A stretch of DNA of 64,000 nucleotides, taken from the NCBI RefSeq assembly GCF_004784465.1, contig NZ_SRRU01000004.1:496001-560000 (forward strand), given 5' to 3'. Position 1 is the stretch's first letter. The number at the start of each line of letters is the position of its first letter. Positions 8,945 through 16,632 of the stretch are shown here, one piece after another. Both the position numbers and the translations under genes were made by a program. Below the pieces are notes generated by a model. The model was given only the letters and a program-made list of their open reading frames with translations, searched no databases and was not told the DNA's origin. The DNA is from Streptomyces griseoluteus. Lineage in GTDB: Bacteria > Actinomycetota > Actinomycetes > Streptomycetales > Streptomycetaceae.

Positions 8945-9293
8945 GGGTGCTGCAAAGAGCAGCCCAGAGCTCCCGGCGCTGTGCGCGCACGACGTCCTGA
9001 GCAACAGCGACCTCTTCTACGTCCACTTCGACGAACGAGGCTGCTCCGTCACCCTCGGATTCTCCCGTGTGCACGGCAGCGAGGGCTTCGAGTTCTTTCT
9101 GCGCTTCCCTGATGTACGGGATGTGCACGTGCGGGGTTGGGGCGCCCCAGGACAGAAGGACGTCCACGTCGACAGAGCGCCCGACGGCACGGTCCAAGTG
9201 TCCGCTTCCTCCGACGGATCGTCGCTGCGGTTCCGCGCCGCCGACGCCACCCTGTCAAGAACACGTGATTTTCTCGCGTCGTCGAGCAGCTGA
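8931..9293 (+). CDS. Second immunity-like small protein, coupled to the preceding gene
   Basis: 120 aa. ATG lies inside the end of the preceding gene. It repeats the same architecture in shorter form: VHFDERGCSVTLGF, then GFEFFLRFPDVRDVHVRGW, a beta-rich pattern like Imm50 proteins. No catalytic motifs or signal peptide are seen. It is probably a paralogous or partner immunity gene kept in the RHS tail. The gene converges with the secreted FN3 protein gene, leaving 50 bp between stops. Confidence 0.5.
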   Translation: MNASEGAAKSSPELPALCAHDVLSNSDLFYVHFDERGCSVTLGFSRVHGSEGFEFFLRFPDVRDVHVRGWGAPGQKDVHVDRAPDGTVQVSASSDGSSLRFRAADATLSRTRDFLASSSS

Positions 9294-9343
9294 GCAGCAT
9301 CCCCGTCGACGGACTGCTGCCGGCGGTTGCGCGGGCGCGGGCG

Positions 9344-11035
9344 TCAGTCCTCGGTCGGGGTGCCGAGTTCGGTGACCTCGGTCCAGTGGACGGTCTCGTT
9401 GGTCACGTCGAGCTGGTTGTCCCAGTCGTCGACGGCGATCACGGCGTACATCACGTTCTCGCCGTCCGCCGCGCTGGTGTGGAGGAACGAGGTGGTGTCC
9501 GGGCCGAGGTATTCGACGCGGTGGGCGAGCCAGACCCGGCCACCGTCGCCGTCGTCGTACTTCTCGGCCTTGAAGACCTCGTACCGCTTCAGGTCGGACT
9601 CGGTGTTCGGCGTCCACTCCAGGAAGACGCCGTCCTCGCGGGGCGTCGCCGTCAGGCCGGTGACGGGCGCCGGGGCGACGAGGTCACCGTCCGTGGTGGC
9701 GGAAGCGGGCGCGGAGACGGGGGAACGGTTGCCGCCCTTGTCCACGGCGACCACCGTGTAGGCATAGGTGGAGCCGTGACTGATCGTCAGGTCGGTGTAG
9801 GTGCTTCCGGACACGTCCGTGTACAGGTGACCGTCGCGGTAGACGTCGTACCGTTCGACATCGCCGCTGGTCGAGCGGGCCCAGCTCACGACGATGCCGG
9901 TGCCCGGCTTGAACACGGCCGTCACGGCGGTGGCCGGTGCGGGGGCGAGGTCGCCGCGGGTGGCGGACGCCGTGGCGCGCGTCGCGGAGGTGTTGCCCGC
10001 GGCGTCGACGGCGGAGACGTAGTACGTGTAGCCCGTGCGCTCGGCGGCGGCCGTATCGGTCCAGGAGGCCGAGGACACCGTGGTGACCTGCGTCACCGGG
10101 GCCTCCGGGAGGCCCGGCTCGGTCTGCTGTCGGCGGAAGACGGTGTACGTGGCCGCACCCGGAACCGGCTGCCAGGCCAGGGCGACGCCGCCCTGCCCGT
10201 CCGTGGCCGTCAGGCCGGTCGGCGCCACCGGAGCGGTGCGGTCCACCGTGGTGGTGGACACGTCTGCGCTGCCGGTGGACTCGCGGCCGGCCTTGTCGAC
10301 GGCGCGGAGTTCGTAGAAGAAGGTCTGGCCGGTCACGGGCGGCGCGTTCACGAAGGACGGCGAGGTGAGCAGCGTGGTGCCGCTGACCTTGGCCCAGCTC
10401 GCGCCGCTCGCCCGCCGGTACACGCGGTACCCGGCGAGGTCCATCTCCTTGTTCCGGGTCCAGCGCAGCGTGGCCTTCGCCGTCCCGCGGTCGTACGCGG
10501 CGGTGAGCCCGGTCGGCGCCAGAGGCTTGACCGTGTCCGTCCTGGCGTCGGTGCGGGGGGTGTACGTGAAGGCGGCGGAGGCGTAGCCGGTCCACGCGAC
10601 GTAGTCCACGCGGAGCGTGTGCCTGCCCGCCGGGATGGTCAGGTCGGCGGTCTTGCGGGCGGTCGAGGAAACGTTCCGCCACAGGTCGATCCGCCGCACG
10701 CCGTCGACGTATACGCGCATCCCGTCCTGCGTGGCCGCGGCGAGCCGGAACGGGCCGCCGGAGCCGAAGTCACGGGTCACGGACCAGCGGACGGAGAAGT
10801 TGTCCTTCGGCAGGGTGACACCGGCCGGGTCGCCGTAGCCGTAGTTCTCGGCTATCGCCGAGTCGCAGGCGGTCAGCTTGGGCGTGCCCTTGAACGAGGT
10901 GTTCGCGTAGTACTGCGCGGTCCAGGACGGCGAGGCGCAGGTGACGGCGGAAGCCGGGGTGGCGGTCAGCAGACCGCCCGCCGTGGCGAGCGCGGCCGTC
11001 AGAGTCGCGGCTGCCATGCGGGGACGAGTCGTCAC
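9344..11035 (-). CDS. Secreted PA14-like and fibronectin type III repeat protein
   Basis: 563 aa from GTG 11035, preceded by AAAGGG nine bases upstream (an ATG 42 codons earlier lacks such a site). The signal peptide runs TTRPRMAAA to ATPASA. A PA14-like carbohydrate-binding domain follows (about 30-160): WTAQYYAN, FSVRWS and DGMRVYVDGVRRIDLW. Then come four fibronectin III modules, each opening with an A-P-x-x-P-T-G-L-T-A-type strand. No catalytic domain is present, so it is likely a non-catalytic extracellular polysaccharide-binding protein. It is separated from the exporter gene upstream by about 130 bp. Function beyond binding is unknown. Confidence 0.8.
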   Translation of the reverse strand: MTTRPRMAAATLTAALATAGGLLTATPASAVTCASPSWTAQYYANTSFKGTPKLTACDSAIAENYGYGDPAGVTLPKDNFSVRWSVTRDFGSGGPFRLAAATQDGMRVYVDGVRRIDLWRNVSSTARKTADLTIPAGRHTLRVDYVAWTGYASAAFTYTPRTDARTDTVKPLAPTGLTAAYDRGTAKATLRWTRNKEMDLAGYRVYRRASGASWAKVSGTTLLTSPSFVNAPPVTGQTFFYELRAVDKAGRESTGSADVSTTTVDRTAPVAPTGLTATDGQGGVALAWQPVPGAATYTVFRRQQTEPGLPEAPVTQVTTVSSASWTDTAAAERTGYTYYVSAVDAAGNTSATRATASATRGDLAPAPATAVTAVFKPGTGIVVSWARSTSGDVERYDVYRDGHLYTDVSGSTYTDLTISHGSTYAYTVVAVDKGGNRSPVSAPASATTDGDLVAPAPVTGLTATPREDGVFLEWTPNTESDLKRYEVFKAEKYDDGDGGRVWLAHRVEYLGPDTTSFLHTSAADGENVMYAVIAVDDWDNQLDVTNETVHWTEVTELGTPTED

Positions 11036-11165
11036 AGGAGAGGGCCCTTTCTGGACCTGCGGGAACACGGACAAGTGATGTTCGTGTGACTGGTGAGGCG
11101 GGGAGAGGGTTGCCCTGGACGAGCCATGGCTTTCCGGTCGTCGTTCGGCCGCGCGGGGCACCGGC

Positions 11166-11480
11166 TCAGTGCGTCAGCTTCAGCCCCGCCACGCACGCGA
11201 TGATCCCGAGCAGCAGCAGGATCTTGGCCGTACTGGCCGGCTCACCGCCGAAGAGCATCGCGTAGGCCGCCGTGAGGGCCGCTCCGATGCCGACCCAGAC
11301 CGCGTAGCCGGTACTGACCGGGACCGTGCGGAGGGCGAAGGCGAGGCCGGACATGCTCAGCAGCAGGCCCAGGACGAAGACGACGGACGGAAGCGGGCGG
11401 CTGAAGCCCTGCGACTTGCCGAGGGCCGTCGCCCATACCGCTTCCAGCATTCCGGAGATCACGAGCGCGATCCATCCCAT
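11166..11480 (-). CDS. gdx: SMR-family guanidinium exporter (Gdx/SugE type)
   Basis: 104 aa with four transmembrane helices. It has the SMR signature MGWIALVISGMLEAVWATAL, with the essential membrane Glu (E13) followed by a Gly-Lys-Ser-x-Gly-Phe stretch typical of Gdx rather than EmrE. The fourth-helix dimer motif lies near GIIACVAGLKL. The family exports guanidinium (and some quaternary ammonium ions) in exchange for protons. Start ATG 11480 has GGGAG just upstream. The 5' leader contains a guanidine-III aptamer (11494-11534), so both the transporter type and its inducer are supported independently. It is a single cistron on the minus strand, downstream of the PolA-like gene. Confidence 0.88.
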   Translation of the reverse strand: MGWIALVISGMLEAVWATALGKSQGFSRPLPSVVFVLGLLLSMSGLAFALRTVPVSTGYAVWVGIGAALTAAYAMLFGGEPASTAKILLLLGIIACVAGLKLTH

Positions 11481-11493
11481 GTCGAACTCCCAC

Positions 11494-11534
11494 GCGCCGT
11501 CTTGTCGTGGGCTGGGTACGGCGCACTCGTCCAG
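11494..11534 (-). promoter_or_regulatory. Guanidine-III (ykkC-III) riboswitch aptamer
   Basis: The minus-strand leader contains, in order, TGGACGAG, TGCGCCGTACCCAG and, after CCCACGA, CAAGACGGCGC. The order, spacing and 41-nt length match the guanidine-III aptamer class known from actinobacteria (the Thermobifida fusca structure). Expected pairings are present: CTGG with CCAG, and GCGCCGT with ACGGCGC. The aptamer's 3' end is followed after 2-3 bases by GGGAG and, 13 bases on, by the ATG of the SMR exporter. This is the expected position for translational control of the ribosome binding site. I identified it by recall of the consensus. Confidence 0.88.
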
Positions 11535-11582
11535 GAGCCGCGTTCGAGCTCTGCCGGCCATGGTCGCACAGGTGGCGCGCCC

Positions 11583-13241
11583 TCACTTGGCGTCGGCGTA
11601 GCACTCCACCACGGCGGTGCTGAAGGGAAAGCGGACCGGGGTGTCGCCGAAGGTGAGGCGGGCCGCCAGGGCGGAGGCTTCCCGGATCGCCTCGGCGACC
11701 TGCTCGGCCTCCTCGGCGGGGCAGTGCACGATCACCTCGTCGTGCTGGAAGAAGACCAGCTCGGCGGCGAGGTCCACGCACGCGCGCCGCAGAGCGGCGA
11801 GGAGCAGCAGCGCCCAGTCGGCCGCGCTGCCCTGGACGACGAAGTTACGGGCGAACCGGCCCCGGCCCCGGTCGGCGGCCGTTTCCCCGCGCTCCTCGCC
11901 CAGCGGAATGCCCGCCTCCTCCGCGGCGTCCGCGCCCGTCCCCGCCGCGGGCGGGCAGGTGCGGCCCAGCCAGGTGCGGACCAGGCGCCCCTCCTCGCCC
12001 GCGCGGGCCGCCTCGTCCACGTAGGCCACCGCCTTGGGGTAGCGGCGGCGCAGGGCGGCCAGGTTCTTCAGGCCGTCGCCCGCGGTCTGGCCGTAGACCG
12101 CGCCGAGGACGGCCAGCTTGGCCTGGTCTCGGTCGCCGGAGAAGGTGCGGTCGGACACCGCCTGGTAGAGGTCGCCCTCGCGGGCCGCCACCTCCATCAG
12201 GCCGGGGTCGCGGGAGATCGCCGCCAGCACTCTCGGCTCCATCTGCGCCGCGTCGGCCACCACCAGCCGCCAGCCGGGGTCGGCCACCACCGCGCGGCGG
12301 ATCACCTTGGGGATCTGCAGCGCGCCCCCGCCGTTGGTGACCCAGCGCCCGGTGACCGTGCCGCCCGCGTGGAACTCCGGCCGGAACCGCCCCTCGCGCA
12401 CCCAGTCCCGCAGCCAGGACCAGCCGTGCGCCACCCAGATGCGGTACAGCCGCTTGTACTCCAGCAGCGGGGCCACGGCCGGGTGGTCCACGGAACGCAG
12501 CTCCCAGCGGCGGGTGGAGCCCACCTTGATCCCGGCTCGCGCGAAGGCCCTGATCACATCGGCCGGGAGGTCGGGGCGGACCCGGTGGCCGAAGGCGGCG
12601 GAGACCTCGTCGGCCAGCTCGGCCAGCCGGCGGGGTTCGCCGCCGCCCGCGTACCGCTCTCCCAGCAGGTCGGTGAGCAGGGCGCGGTGCACGTCCGCGC
12701 GCCAGGGCAGGCCCGCGCGGTTCATCTCGGCGGCCACCAGCATCCCCGCCGACTCCGCGCTGGTCAGCAGGCGCATCCGGTCGGGGTGGGCGGTCCGCTC
12801 GTGTCTTCGCTGCTGTTCGGCGTAGACCTCCAGGAGGTCCGTCAGCGGCATCCGGGTGCCAGTCGGTTCGAACAGTGAGGACTGCGCGCCCGGTTCGGCC
12901 GCGCGCTGCGGTGGGTCGGTCGGTACGGGGCCGCCCCGGAGACGGGCCAGGGCGGCGGCGGCCGAGCGTGGTTCGCCGTGCCGCCCCTCGTGGCCCAGGA
13001 GCAGGGTCTCGGCGTCCTCGACGTCGTAGCACCGCTCTACTCGCACCCCCGTGGCGAGCAGGCGCGGGTAGACCTCGGCGGTCGACCTCCACACCCAGCG
13101 TCCGGTCTCCGGGCGGCTCCGCACCGCCTGGGCGAGATCGCTCTCGCGCCGGACCGGACCGGCGGGCAGCCCGTCCCGGCCGAGGGGGGCGACGTCCACG
13201 CCACCGTCCTCGGCCGGTGCGAGTGCCCACCGGTCGGTCAT
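11583..13241 (-). CDS. Orphan PolA-like 3'-5' exonuclease/DNA polymerase
   Basis: 552 aa. The C-terminal half is a family A polymerase palm and fingers: motif A VVADAAQMEPRVLA (the usual DYSQIELR has become DAAQMEPR but keeps D, Q, E and R), motif B RDQAKLAVLGAVYGQ (R, K and Y kept, the usual Phe replaced by Leu), motif C FFQHDEVIVH. The N-terminal part resembles the 3'-5' exonuclease fold in degenerate form. A 5'-nuclease domain is absent. The product is therefore not the housekeeping DNA polymerase I but a second short A-family enzyme common in actinomycetes, presumably for repair. Start ATG 13241 was chosen over the upstream in-frame codon because the family-like sequence begins MTDRWALAP. 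Confidence 0.85.
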   Translation of the reverse strand: MTDRWALAPAEDGGVDVAPLGRDGLPAGPVRRESDLAQAVRSRPETGRWVWRSTAEVYPRLLATGVRVERCYDVEDAETLLLGHEGRHGEPRSAAAALARLRGGPVPTDPPQRAAEPGAQSSLFEPTGTRMPLTDLLEVYAEQQRRHERTAHPDRMRLLTSAESAGMLVAAEMNRAGLPWRADVHRALLTDLLGERYAGGGEPRRLAELADEVSAAFGHRVRPDLPADVIRAFARAGIKVGSTRRWELRSVDHPAVAPLLEYKRLYRIWVAHGWSWLRDWVREGRFRPEFHAGGTVTGRWVTNGGGALQIPKVIRRAVVADPGWRLVVADAAQMEPRVLAAISRDPGLMEVAAREGDLYQAVSDRTFSGDRDQAKLAVLGAVYGQTAGDGLKNLAALRRRYPKAVAYVDEAARAGEEGRLVRTWLGRTCPPAAGTGADAAEEAGIPLGEERGETAADRGRGRFARNFVVQGSAADWALLLLAALRRACVDLAAELVFFQHDEVIVHCPAEEAEQVAEAIREASALAARLTFGDTPVRFPFSTAVVECYADAK

Positions 13242-13301
13242 GCGTCCGAGTGTGGCAGGGGGGTCTGACAATGGTCCTGAGCTGCGCTTTCGCCGCGCGG
13301 G

Positions 13302-14081
13302 TCAGCTCTCCTGCTCGTCGTCCGGGTGGGTGGCCGCCTGCTGGGCCGAGTCGGCCGCCTGCTTCTGCTCCAGGAGCAGGGCCAGCACCCGGTTCACGTA
13401 CTCCTCGGTGCCTTCCTTGGTGATGCCGAGGCCGGCCAGGACGCCGGTGCCGTTCTCCTGCTCCAGCAGGGCGAGCAGGATGTGCTCGGTGCCGATGTAG
13501 TTGTGGCCGAGCCGGAGCGCCTCGCGGAAGGTGAGTTCCAGGGCCTTCTTGGCCTCGGGGCCGTAGGGGACCAGGTCGGGGGTGGTGCCGGTGGCCGGGG
13601 GGAGCGCGGCGGTCGCTGCCTGGCGTACGGCGTCGGCCGCCACACCCTGTGCCTCCATGGCCTTCACCGCGAGGCCCTCCGGTTCGGCCAGCAGGCCGAG
13701 GACGAGGTGCTCGGGGCGGCCTTCGGCGTTGCGGGCGGTCACCGCGGCGTTGTGCGCCGCCATGACGACGTTGCGGGCGCGGGGGGTGTAGCGGTTGAAG
13801 CCCTGGTTGGGGTCGAGGTCGGCCGACTCCTTTGAGACGAACCGCTTCTGCGCCGCCTGCCGGGTCACGCCCATGCTCTTGCCGATGTCGGTCCAGGACG
13901 CGCCGGAGCGGCGGGCCTGGTCCACGAAGTGCCCGATCAGATGGTCCGCCACGTCGCCCAGGTGGTCCGCGGCGATCACCGCGTCCTGGAGCTGTTCGAG
14001 GGGCTCGGCGTGGGCGGTCTTGATGGCCTCGATGAGGTCGTCGAGGCGTACGGATGCCGTGACTTTCGGGTTGGTCGCCAT
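13302..14081 (-). CDS. Clp N-terminal domain protein with helix-turn-helix
   Basis: 259 aa. Residues about 5-75 are helical with a probable HTH (SWTDIGKSMGVTRQAAQKRF). Residues about 95-235 carry a double Clp_N repeat, including GHNYIGTEHILLALL, almost the same as the ClpC N-domain encoded at 59501. No AAA+ module is present. It could be a DNA-binding regulator that senses or competes for ClpC substrates or adaptors; this is inference. Two palindromes built on TGTCAACC/GGTTGACA lie immediately before the ATG (14083-14130), suggesting autoregulation. It is divergent from the DUF2786 gene, so both could be controlled from the same 136-bp region. Confidence 0.8.
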   Translation of the reverse strand: MATNPKVTASVRLDDLIEAIKTAHAEPLEQLQDAVIAADHLGDVADHLIGHFVDQARRSGASWTDIGKSMGVTRQAAQKRFVSKESADLDPNQGFNRYTPRARNVVMAAHNAAVTARNAEGRPEHLVLGLLAEPEGLAVKAMEAQGVAADAVRQAATAALPPATGTTPDLVPYGPEAKKALELTFREALRLGHNYIGTEHILLALLEQENGTGVLAGLGITKEGTEEYVNRVLALLLEQKQAADSAQQAATHPDDEQES

Positions 14082-14082
14082 G

Positions 14083-14130
14083 TGACAACCGTAGGTTGAC
14101 AGTGGCGGACTGTCAACCGATGGTTGACAG
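14083..14130 (-). promoter_or_regulatory. Paired palindromic operators in front of the Clp_N/HTH gene
   Basis: A perfect palindrome CTGTCAACC-GAT-GGTTGACAG occupies 14110-14130, and a second copy, TGACAACC-GTA-GGTTGACA with one mismatch, occupies 14083-14101. Their centres are 28 bases apart. The proximal copy touches the ATG (14081). GGTTGACAGT also supplies a TTGACA-like -35. The four half-sites suggest cooperative binding by a dimeric repressor, most simply the HTH protein encoded just downstream. Confidence 0.65.
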
Positions 14131-14217
14131 TCGCTGGTCGAGGAATTCCAGAAGGGTTTTCCACAGGCTGTGGACGGTTTCGGCGGGCTGTCGGCCCACC
14201 GTGGCACGATCGACCAC

Positions 14218-15327
14218 GTGACCAGCACTGCCAGTACCGTCGAACGCGCCTTCGCGGCCGCTCTCTACGACGACACCGACTCGGGACTCGACACCGGCGC
14301 GTCCCTGCTCGCCGCCGACACCGGTGCCGACGCCGAACTCGCCCGGCGCGGTGAGGAGTTCGTGGCGGTCGCCTGGCAGCGCGGGTGGCAGCCCGCCGAC
14401 GTGGTGCGGTTGGTGCGGCGAGAGCTGGAGGACGCCCACCTCGGCCTCGCCGCCGCGCTGATCCGTGCCCAGGCCGCGAAGGACCGGCCGCGCGGACCCC
14501 GCTGGACCGCCCAGCTCGACGCCCTCGCCGAGCAGCCCGAGGCCCGCCCCGCCGACCGCTTCTCGCACGCCACCACCGTCCTGGAGCTGTACCGGCTGTT
14601 GCTGCGGCTGCCCACGCTGGAGCCGCTGGAGGAGCCCCGCCGGCCCGCCGGACCCGGCACCTCCCGGATGCTCGGCCGTATCCGCGCCCTGCTCGCCAAG
14701 GCCGAGGGCACCGGCTACCCGGAGGAGGCCGAGGCGCTCACCGCCAAGGCACAGGAGCTGATGGCCCGGCACAGCGTGGACGAGGCGCTGCTCGCCGCCT
14801 CCGCCCCGGCGCCGGACGCGCCCGGCGCCTGCCGGATAGGCGTCGAGCCGCCGTACGAGCAGGCCAAGGCCGTACTGCTGGACGCGGTCGCCCGGGCCAA
14901 CCACTGCCGCGCGGTGTGGAACGAGCCGTACGCCTTCTCCACGGTCGTCGGCTTCGAGGCCGACCTGGAGGCGGTGGAGCTGCTGTACACCTCGCTGCTG
15001 GTGCAGGCCACCCATGCCATGGCCAGGGCCGAGGCCGCCCAGCGGGCCGGGGGCCGCAAGCGGACCAAGAGCTTCCGCCAGTCGTTCCTCGCCGCCTATG
15101 CCCACCGCGTCGGCGACCGTCTCACCGCCGCCGCCGAAAGCCAGGTCAGCGAGGACCTGCTCCCGGTGCTGGTCACCCGCGAAACAGCCGTCACCGACCG
15201 CCTGGAAACCATGTTCCCCCGAACGACCACCACCCGCCTGCGCGGTATCAACGACGAGGCCGGCTGGACGGAGGGAGCGAAGGCGGCGGACAAGGCCCAG
15301 GTGAGGGCTCGTCCGAGGCTGCCGTGA
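14218..15327 (+). CDS. DUF2786 domain-containing protein
   Basis: 369 aa from GTG 14218; an ATG at 14170 would add 16 residues. A CACGAT -10-like hexamer seven bases before the GTG supports a leaderless start. The DUF2786 motif is at MLGRIRALLAKAEGT through EELTAKAQELMARHSVD-like sequence in the middle. The rest is helical and basic toward the end (GRKRTKSFRQSF). The family occurs in phage and bacterial proteins and has no established activity. It is transcribed divergently from the Clp_N/HTH gene and shares its palindrome-containing spacer. Confidence 0.75.
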   Translation: MTSTASTVERAFAAALYDDTDSGLDTGASLLAADTGADAELARRGEEFVAVAWQRGWQPADVVRLVRRELEDAHLGLAAALIRAQAAKDRPRGPRWTAQLDALAEQPEARPADRFSHATTVLELYRLLLRLPTLEPLEEPRRPAGPGTSRMLGRIRALLAKAEGTGYPEEAEALTAKAQELMARHSVDEALLAASAPAPDAPGACRIGVEPPYEQAKAVLLDAVARANHCRAVWNEPYAFSTVVGFEADLEAVELLYTSLLVQATHAMARAEAAQRAGGRKRTKSFRQSFLAAYAHRVGDRLTAAAESQVSEDLLPVLVTRETAVTDRLETMFPRTTTTRLRGINDEAGWTEGAKAADKAQVRARPRLP

Positions 15328-15711
15328 GACCCCGGCGCCACCGCATCCGGGACGGCGGCGCCCGCGCGCAAGCCGACCGGCGCGCCTTGCCGTGACCGGA
15401 CCGGCCGCAGGCCGCCGAAGTCCGGGCCGCCGCATCTAGGCCGCTCGGACCTGAGCCGCCGACCGCTCCCGGACGATGGCCGACCACCCCTGAAGGGGGC
15501 GTGTCCCCGCGGGAGCCGGCCTGGTGACACACCCTGCCGGGACCGCGCCGGCCGCACGCTGCCGGACCCCGTGCCGCCGAACCGCGACGCGTCCCGCCCG
15601 AGCCGTTGACCGCCCGCCGGGCGACGGCCCGCCGCCGCGCGCGGAGCGCGTCCGCGCGGGAGCCGCCCGAGGTGGGCCACCCGGCCGCGACCGCGCCCGC
15701 CGCAGGCCGCC
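15328..15711. other. Non-coding GC-rich spacer with degenerate repeat traces
   Basis: No credible gene is seen here: open frames on both strands are compositional and lack starts with ribosome sites. Short motifs such as GCCGCAGGC and GGACC...CCGCCGA recur irregularly and look like decayed copies of the tandem units that follow at 15712. Confidence 0.5.
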
Positions 15712-15990
15712 GGACCCCGTCCCGCCGAGCCGAGGCCGGTCAGGCCCGAGCCGCTGGGCGAAGCCCCGCCGTGGTCGTACCCACCGCAGGCTGTCGGACC
15801 CGGCCCTGCCGAGCCGAGGCCGGTCAGGCCCGAGCCGCTGGGGGCGAAGCCCTGCCGTGGTCGTCTCACCGCAGGCTGCCGGACCCCGGTCCGCCGAGCC
15901 GAGGCGTCAGGCCCGAGCCGGTGAGGGCGAAGTCCTGCCGTGGCCGTACCAACCGCGGGCTGCCGGGACTCCGGCCCCGCCGAACCCCCG
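15712..15990. repeat. Tandem repeat, about 3.3 copies of an 84-bp unit
   Basis: Units begin at 15712, 15796, 15881 and about 15965 (spacing 84, 85 and 84). Each contains GCCGAGCCGAGGCCGGTCAG, then GCCCGAGCCG, a GGGCGAAG(C/T)CC core, GCCGTGGTCGTACC and CCGCAGGCTGCCGGAC, with a few substitutions and one 2-base deletion. The last unit decays as it meets the stop of the DUF4232-like lipoprotein gene. No coding potential is seen. Confidence 0.75.
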
Positions 15991-16005
15991 CCCCCGGGCG
16001 GAGCC

Positions 16006-16533
16006 CTAGTCGCCGACCTGCTGGAACGCGCTCACCGACGCGTTCGCCGAGTCCGTGCCCTTGGCCGCCACCGGGCCGAACTTCCAGGGGAAGCTCTTCG
16101 CGTCGCCGCCGCCCGGCAGTGTGACCTCCATGGTGCCGGCGTCGAGCGCCTTGGCGTCGCCCTCCGCGCCGCGGGTGTAGGAGACGGTGAAGGTCGCCGA
16201 CGCGCCCTTGGCCAGCTTCAGGGTCTGGGCCTGGGCGCCCTCGCTGGCCGGCAGTTTCACCGAGCGGTCGCCCTGACGCAGGACGACGCCGGGGAAGTGG
16301 TCCAGAGTGCAGGGGGCGCTCTGGTTGGTGATGCTGACCGGCACCTCGCCGGTGTCCCCGGCGGCGGGCGCGACGCTCGCGGAGCCGACCTCCAGGGCCA
16401 CCGCGCCGGTCGCGCAGCCCGATCCGGCCTTGCTCTTGGCACCGTCCGCGCCGCCACTGCCGCCGCCGTCGCAGGCGGTCAGGGCCAGGGCGGCGGCGAG
16501 AGCGGTGAGGGTGAGCGGAATGACGCGGCGCAT
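16006..16533 (-). CDS. DUF4232-like secreted lipoprotein
   Basis: 175 aa. Signal MRRVIPLTLTALAAALALTAC has a clear lipobox with the acylated Cys at 21. A low-complexity Gly/Ser linker follows, then one beta-sandwich domain with a conserved-looking Cys pair: SGCATGAVALEV and APCTLDHFPGVVL. This is the DUF4232 pattern common in Streptomyces cell-envelope lipoproteins. No enzyme motif is present. Function is unknown. The next gene on the same strand (ending 16633) is another small lipoprotein, so the two may be co-transcribed. Confidence 0.78.
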   Translation of the reverse strand: MRRVIPLTLTALAAALALTACDGGGSGGADGAKSKAGSGCATGAVALEVGSASVAPAAGDTGEVPVSITNQSAPCTLDHFPGVVLRQGDRSVKLPASEGAQAQTLKLAKGASATFTVSYTRGAEGDAKALDAGTMEVTLPGGGDAKSFPWKFGPVAAKGTDSANASVSAFQQVGD

Positions 16534-16632
16534 GTACTGGTCCCATCGAGATCGTGACGTCTCCCCGCATCATGGCGCCTCGGCACGGCGGCCGAGCACG
16601 CACCCCCGGCGATTCACCAGGACGGGGACCGC

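Noticed and set aside
15328..16005. Plus-strand open frames across the tandem repeat region
   Set aside because: Frames exist only because of GC content; Pro/Arg/Ala-rich products, no start with ribosome site, and the sequence is repetitive.
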